Of a DNA stretch of 64,000 nt, positions 60,154-64,000 are shown piece after piece. The translations under genes and the position numbers were made by a program. Origin of the DNA: SCTM01 sp965279655 (lineage in GTDB: Bacteria; Pseudomonadota; Alphaproteobacteria; Rhodospirillales; Rhodospirillaceae). Each line of letters starts with the position of its first letter. Position 1 is the first letter of the stretch. Below the pieces are notes generated by a model, which worked only from the letters and a program-made list of their open reading frames with translations, searched no databases and was not told where the DNA came from. The stretch covers positions 4,774,001 to 4,838,000 of the forward strand of contig OZ257255.1 of the NCBI GenBank assembly GCA_965279655.1, read 5' to 3'.

Positions 60154-60495
60154 TCAGCCTTCCGTCGAGACTGTGTTGCTGCGCCAGCTGTAGTTCCACG
60201 TCTGGCCCTTGTCGCGCGCGCCGACCACGATCGCCGGCGCTGACGGCGGCGGTGTCGCGGCGACACGCGCGGGCAATGTAATGCCGATGGTCGGGGTGCT
60301 GGGGTTGGTGATCGGTCCCGGCCGTCCGCCGGCGACGAGATACTGCGTCAAGATCTGGGCGGAGTTGGCGATCAGGTTCTGATACGCATCTTCGCCGGTT
60401 GCACCTTCTCCACTGGGGCCGTCCGGGAGATCGACGAGGGTCGCGGTAACGCGCCCGTTGTCTTCCTGGCGAAGCTTCACCCCGAAATGGTACAT
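60154..60495 (-). CDS. HicB-like domain protein upstream of gspE
   Basis: A 113-residue protein. Residues 1-58 (YHFGVKLRQEDNGRVTATLV, then GATGEDAYQNLIANSAQIL) match the HicB-like beta-beta-beta-alpha fold; the rest is a Pro/Thr-rich tail. No HicA toxin gene accompanies it, so it is not a toxin-antitoxin pair as seen. I use the ATG at 60495. It seems to be the first gene of the gspE operon. A regulator role is possible but unproven. Confidence 0.68.
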   Translation of the reverse strand: MYHFGVKLRQEDNGRVTATLVDLPDGPSGEGATGEDAYQNLIANSAQILTQYLVAGGRPGPITNPSTPTIGITLPARVAATPPPSAPAIVVGARDKGQTWNYSWRSNTVSTEG

Positions 60496-60626
60496 GACGT
60501 CTCGACTTCCAAATCTTTTTTTGCGGCCCCGCAGGGGACCCCATGAAACCGGGGCCAACTTAGAGCTTCCCTCCGGCGGCAGCCACATAATAGCTCCCGA
60601 AAGCATTTACAACTTCGTAAGCTTAG

Positions 60627-61154
60627 ATGATGAATTCCTTGAAAAAACCCATGGCTGCCTTGACTCTGGCCATTGCGTTCGCCGGTTCCCTCGGAGCCTC
60701 CGCCGCAGCCCCGAAAGACTCAATCCCGCCGCTGGCAGGGGATGCAGCCGTCGTCGCACGCAACTGTTCCCGTCTGGCCGCAGCCCAGGTGCTGGGGTGG
60801 GGGGATGTCATACGATGGCAGCTGGTTTACGTATGGAAGAGTTCCGTGAAGGCGCTTTTTGAATTCCAGCCGACGGATGCCTACCGCACCGAGCAATACT
60901 GCAGCCGCCTCCGCCTTTTCCGCGCAGACCACGAGACGATCGAAAGCACGACCTTCCTGTGCTCGGTGGCAAATCGCGGCACCCCGACGGAGGTGTGGTC
61001 GTTCGGAAATCGGGACCCGGCGGCGGCGATCTGCGAACTCAGCGATGACGACATTGCCATGATCGATCGCAATGCGCCGCTGGCCGAAGGTGCCGTGACC
61101 CCCATGCCAACGGCGGCCACAAAGCAGCCGGTTTCTCCGGCTATAGGGAAGTGA
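60627..61154 (+). CDS. Exported protein of unknown function, 175 residues
   Basis: A protein with a signal peptide (about 1-27, ending ASAAA) and four Cys in the mature part (ARNCSR, EQYCSR, TFLCSV, AAICEL), consistent with a disulfide-bonded periplasmic or secreted protein. I do not recognise the family. It is divergent from the HicB-like gene across 131 bases and is followed 47 bases later by another exported protein, probably in one transcript. Confidence 0.72.
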   Translation: MMNSLKKPMAALTLAIAFAGSLGASAAAPKDSIPPLAGDAAVVARNCSRLAAAQVLGWGDVIRWQLVYVWKSSVKALFEFQPTDAYRTEQYCSRLRLFRADHETIESTTFLCSVANRGTPTEVWSFGNRDPAAAICELSDDDIAMIDRNAPLAEGAVTPMPTAATKQPVSPAIGK

Positions 61155-61201
61155 TAGAAGCCGCCCGCCGCGAATCCGCCGCGGGCCCGAGGAGAGTTCC
61201 G

Positions 61202-61612
61202 ATGAAGCTGTTCGCCGCACTCCTGGTGTTGCTCACGATTGCCGTGCCGTCCCTCGCGGCGGAGAATTCCGCCGTTCCGCGCAAGGCGAATTGCGTGAAA
61301 GTTGAACTGCTGGATCAGGACAGCCTGCCTGTCCGCGGCCAGCCGGCGGTCGTCGGTCTCTTGGTGGGCGGGAAGCCGATCATTCCCGAGGTCGACTACC
61401 CGCGCCATTCCTCCCTCCGGGCGGGGGAGCCGGCAACCTGCCCCGCCGCATTGGTTGAGATCGTCGCGCAGTCCTACAAGGATTCCTGCCTGACCGCCGA
61501 GCGTCGCGTACAAACCGCGACCGCCAACAAGGCCTCCCGCGAATCGGTTGAGGCGCAGTGTCAGACGATCCGGGAGGCTCTCGGCGAGAGCCTCGCCGCG
61601 TACTTGAAATAG
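61202..61612 (+). CDS. Exported protein of unknown function, 136 residues
   Basis: Starts at the ATG at 61202 after a GAGGAG ribosome-binding site. A signal peptide (1-19, ending SLAAE) precedes a mature domain with four Cys (KANCVK, PATCPA, KDSCLT, EAQCQT), the same number as in the preceding gene and in the protein at 45126. The last third is helical. No family is recognised. The 150 bases before pseB hold no gene I can support. Confidence 0.72.
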   Translation: MKLFAALLVLLTIAVPSLAAENSAVPRKANCVKVELLDQDSLPVRGQPAVVGLLVGGKPIIPEVDYPRHSSLRAGEPATCPAALVEIVAQSYKDSCLTAERRVQTATANKASRESVEAQCQTIREALGESLAAYLK

Positions 61613-61762
61613 CGGCAAATAGCGGCCTGCCGGGCGGGTTGTCGCGGCCCTGCCCGGATGCCTTACAATACCTACACCCCGGCGATGGAAGCTTGACTTG
61701 CGTCCAGCAATCCCAGAAGTGTGTGCGCACGGCGCGATGCCGGCCTCGGGCGGAATCCTTGC

Positions 61763-62758
61763 ATGTTTGACGGCGCGACAATCCTGATTACCGGGGGCAC
61801 GGGCTCCTTCGGCCGCAAATACACCGCCACCTTGCTGAAGCGCTACAAGCCGCGCCGCCTCATCATCTTTTCGCGCGACGAATTGAAGCAATCCATGATG
61901 CAGCAGGAGTTCGATTCTCCGGCGCTGCGCTATTTCATCGGCGACGTGCGCGACCGCGAGCGCCTGACCACTGCGATGCGCGGCGCGGACTTCGTGATCC
62001 ATGCCGCCGCCCTGAAGCAAGTTCCGGCCGCCGAATACAATCCGATCGAATGCATCCGCACCAACATCAACGGCGCGGAGAACGTCGTGAACGCCGCGCT
62101 CGCCAATGGCGTGAAGCGCGTGATCGCGCTTTCGACCGACAAGGCGGCCAACCCGATCAATCTCTATGGCGCGACCAAGCTGTGTTCCGACAAGTTGTTC
62201 GTGGCCGCCAACAATATTGCGGGCGGGCAAGACATTCACTTCGCCGTCGTGCGCTATGGCAACGTGGTCGGCTCGCGCGGCTCCGTGGTGCCGTTCTTTC
62301 GCGAACAGATCGAGAAGGGCGCCGACCATCTGCCCGTGACCGATGCGCGCATGACCCGCTTCTGGATCACGTTGCAGGACGGCGTGGACTTCGTGCTCGA
62401 CAATTTCGCGCGTATGCGCGGCGGCGAGATCTTCGTGCCGAAGATTCCCTCGGTGCGCATCACCGACCTGGCCAAAGCCATGGCCCCGAACTTGCCGATC
62501 AAATACGTTGGTATCCGTCCCGGCGAGAAACTCCACGAAGTGATGTGCCCCGGCGATGATTCGCATCTGACGCTCGAATTCAAGCGTCACTATGTGATCA
62601 CGCCGTCCATCCGGTTCTTCGAGGAGAGCCGTGACTATGTCACCGACGCCAAGGGCGACAAAGGCAAGCCGGTCGCCGAAGGCTTCGAATACAACTCCGG
62701 CACCAACCCGGATTTTCTGGATGCGGCGCAAATTCAGCGCATGAACGAGACCGCCTAG
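61763..62758 (+). CDS. pseB: UDP-N-acetylglucosamine 4,6-dehydratase (inverting)
   Basis: First step of pseudaminic-acid synthesis: UDP-GlcNAc to the 4-keto-6-deoxy-AltNAc intermediate, NADP-dependent. The 331-residue short-chain dehydrogenase has TGGTGSFGRKY at the N-terminus, HAAALKQVPAAEYNP, the active-site region STDKAANPINLYGATK (catalytic Asp-Lys and Tyr-x-x-x-Lys), and RYGNVVGSRGSVVPFF, which together identify the PseB/FlaA1 branch. I use the ATG at 61763. pseI follows after 15 bases. The aminotransferase PseC and the PseG/PseH genes are not in the window. Confidence 0.95.
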   Translation: MFDGATILITGGTGSFGRKYTATLLKRYKPRRLIIFSRDELKQSMMQQEFDSPALRYFIGDVRDRERLTTAMRGADFVIHAAALKQVPAAEYNPIECIRTNINGAENVVNAALANGVKRVIALSTDKAANPINLYGATKLCSDKLFVAANNIAGGQDIHFAVVRYGNVVGSRGSVVPFFREQIEKGADHLPVTDARMTRFWITLQDGVDFVLDNFARMRGGEIFVPKIPSVRITDLAKAMAPNLPIKYVGIRPGEKLHEVMCPGDDSHLTLEFKRHYVITPSIRFFEESRDYVTDAKGDKGKPVAEGFEYNSGTNPDFLDAAQIQRMNETA

Positions 62759-62773
62759 CGCAGCGGGTGGGGA

Positions 62774-63826
62774 ATGAACGCACCCTTCCTTATCGGTAAT
62801 CGTCAGATCGGCCTCGATCATCCGCCCTATGTGATCGCGGAGATGTCGGGCAATCACAATCAGTCGCTCGACCGCGCCATCGCCATCGTCGAGGCCGCCG
62901 CCAAGACCGGCGCGCATGCGCTGAAGCTTCAGACCTATACGCCCGACACCATGACGCTCGACATCGACGAGGGGGCCTTCCGGATCGATGACGCTGACAG
63001 TCTGTGGAAGGGGAATTCCCTGCACAAGCTGTACGGCGAAGCGATGACGCCGTGGGAATGGCACGCGCCGATCATGAATCGTGCCAATGAACTCGGCATG
63101 GCCTGCTTCAGCACGCCCTTCGACGAAACCGCGGTCGACTTCCTCGAGAAGCTGAACGTGCCCTGCTACAAGATCGCGTCGTTCGAGAACACGGATCTGC
63201 CGCTCATCCGCAAAGTGGCGGCGACCGGCAAGCCGATGATCATCTCGACCGGCATGGCGAGCATCAGCGAGCTGGGTGAGGCCGTCGAAACCGCGCGCGC
63301 AGCCGGCTGCAGGCATCTCGTGCTGCTCAAGTGCACCAGCACCTATCCGGCGACGCCGGAGAATACCAACGTTCGGACGATCCCGCATATGCGCGGCCTT
63401 TTCGGCTGCGAGATCGGGCTGTCGGATCACACCATGGGGATCGGCACGACGGTCGCCGCCGTGACACTCGGCGCCACGGTGATCGAGAAGCACTTCACCC
63501 TGCGCCGCGCAGACGGCGGTGTGGATAGCGCCTTCTCCATGGAGCCGGACGAGATGGCGAGCCTGGTCGTGGAGAGCGAGCGGGCCTGGCAGTCGCTTGG
63601 CGAAATCCGTTACGGCTGCGTGGACGACGAGAAGGAATCCGCCAAGTACCGGCGATCGATCTACATCTCCCAGGATGTCAAAGCCGGGGAAATCCTGTCC
63701 GAGAAGAACATCAAACGCATCCGCCCCGGCGAGGGACTGGAGCCGAAATACTGGGAACGCGTGCTCGGTCGCCCGATCCGCAAGGACGCCAAGAAGGGCA
63801 CGCCGCTGTCCTGGGACCTTCTGTGA
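62774..63826 (+). CDS. pseI: Pseudaminic acid synthase
   Basis: Condenses 6-deoxy-AltdiNAc with phosphoenolpyruvate to pseudaminic acid. The 350-residue protein has the NeuB-type barrel: YVIAEMSGNHNQSLDRA, KLQTYTPDTMTLD, CFSTPFDETAVDFLE, KIASFENTDLPLI, and GLSDHTMGIGTTVAAVTLGA, ending with an antifreeze-like SAF domain (about 285-350, YISQDVKAGEILSEKNIKRIRPGEG). The YTPDT variant and neighbours favour PseI over NeuB or LegI. It precedes the cytidylyltransferase by 18 bases. Confidence 0.93.
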   Translation: MNAPFLIGNRQIGLDHPPYVIAEMSGNHNQSLDRAIAIVEAAAKTGAHALKLQTYTPDTMTLDIDEGAFRIDDADSLWKGNSLHKLYGEAMTPWEWHAPIMNRANELGMACFSTPFDETAVDFLEKLNVPCYKIASFENTDLPLIRKVAATGKPMIISTGMASISELGEAVETARAAGCRHLVLLKCTSTYPATPENTNVRTIPHMRGLFGCEIGLSDHTMGIGTTVAAVTLGATVIEKHFTLRRADGGVDSAFSMEPDEMASLVVESERAWQSLGEIRYGCVDDEKESAKYRRSIYISQDVKAGEILSEKNIKRIRPGEGLEPKYWERVLGRPIRKDAKKGTPLSWDLL

Positions 63827-63844
63827 GCAGAAGCGGGGCTTAAC

Positions 63845-64000
63845 ATGCGCGTTGCCATCATCCCGGCGCGGGGCGGCAGCAAACGCATTCCCCGCAAGAA
63901 CATCCGCCCCTTCGCGGGCAAGCCGATGATCGCCCACCCCATCCTCGCCGCGAAAGAGTCGGGCGTCTTCGACCGCATCCTCGTCTCGACCGATGACGAG
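63845..64000 (+). CDS. pseF: Pseudaminic acid cytidylyltransferase (partial)
   Basis: Activates pseudaminic acid to CMP-Pse. Only the first 52 codons are present and the gene runs off the right edge. They show the CMP-sugar synthetase N-terminal motif AIIPARGGSKRIPRKNI, then FAGKPMIAHPI and VSTDDE. The PseF identity, rather than NeuA, depends on the pseB-pseI context. Confidence 0.88.
   Translation, partial: MRVAIIPARGGSKRIPRKNIRPFAGKPMIAHPILAAKESGVFDRILVSTDDE

Noticed and set aside
60507..60560. GC-rich hairpin near a run of seven T residues between the HicB-like and exported-protein genes
   Set aside because: The T run precedes the hairpin on the plus strand and becomes an A run after it on the minus strand, so it is not a terminator for either gene.
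60881..63937. A 1018-codon minus-strand frame across pseB and pseI
   Set aside because: It runs antisense through two recognised enzymes and across their intergenic gap, and its composition is that of shadow frames.

Overview
The window looks like a contiguous piece of a GC-rich alphaproteobacterial chromosome. The evidence is conserved gene pairs (argH-lptM-lysA beside tlpA, etfB-etfA-hbd, argD-argF-hslO, apaG with metZ) and a SAM-II riboswitch in front of metZ, a class best known from Alphaproteobacteria. A Rhodospirillales-like lineage is my guess, not a demonstrated placement. I saw no tRNA, rRNA, CRISPR array, insertion sequence or phage gene.

Left part (1-15 kb): amino-acid biosynthesis (lysA partial, argH), a TlpA thioredoxin, envelope lipid enzymes (two PAP2 phosphatases, an ArnT/PMT-like glycosyltransferase, LptG), the electron-transfer-flavoprotein/hydroxyacyl-CoA module, and a corrinoid adenosyltransferase. 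A tightly overlapping run at 10.3-14.6 kb carries two alpha/beta-hydrolase paralogues with His at the nucleophile elbow, a type III polyketide synthase and an ICMT-family methyltransferase. Two copies of a palindromic intergenic repeat lie at 2.9 and 9.0 kb.

Middle part (15-31 kb): a sequon-rich autotransporter followed at once by a TPR-GT41 glycosyltransferase, then an ABC permease, argD-argF-hslO, folE, apaG, a PhyH-type dioxygenase, metZ under a SAM-II riboswitch plus terminator, a TPR protein with a DxD glycosyltransferase-like domain, and a sugar-phosphate SIS isomerase.

Right part (31-64 kb) is the most unusual. A type II secretion system is split into three blocks: gspK-L-M-C-D (plus a Sel1 protein and a small membrane protein), gspF-G-H-I-J, and gspE about 15 kb away. 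A second TPR-GT41 gene sits in opposite orientation between gspJ and gspK. Next to gspF is a 501-residue Thr/Ser/Ala/Gly-rich exported protein with its own near-consensus promoter and strong terminator. gspE is the second gene of an apparent ten-gene operon that also holds seven tandem TPR + GT-B (GT9-like) proteins and one GT-A-like enzyme. The window ends in the pseudaminic-acid genes pseB-pseI-pseF. My reading, which is inference, is a surface-glycoprotein locus: an abundant exported protein, a dedicated secretion machine, and many TPR-linked glycosyltransferases, with a nonulosonic-acid donor made next door.
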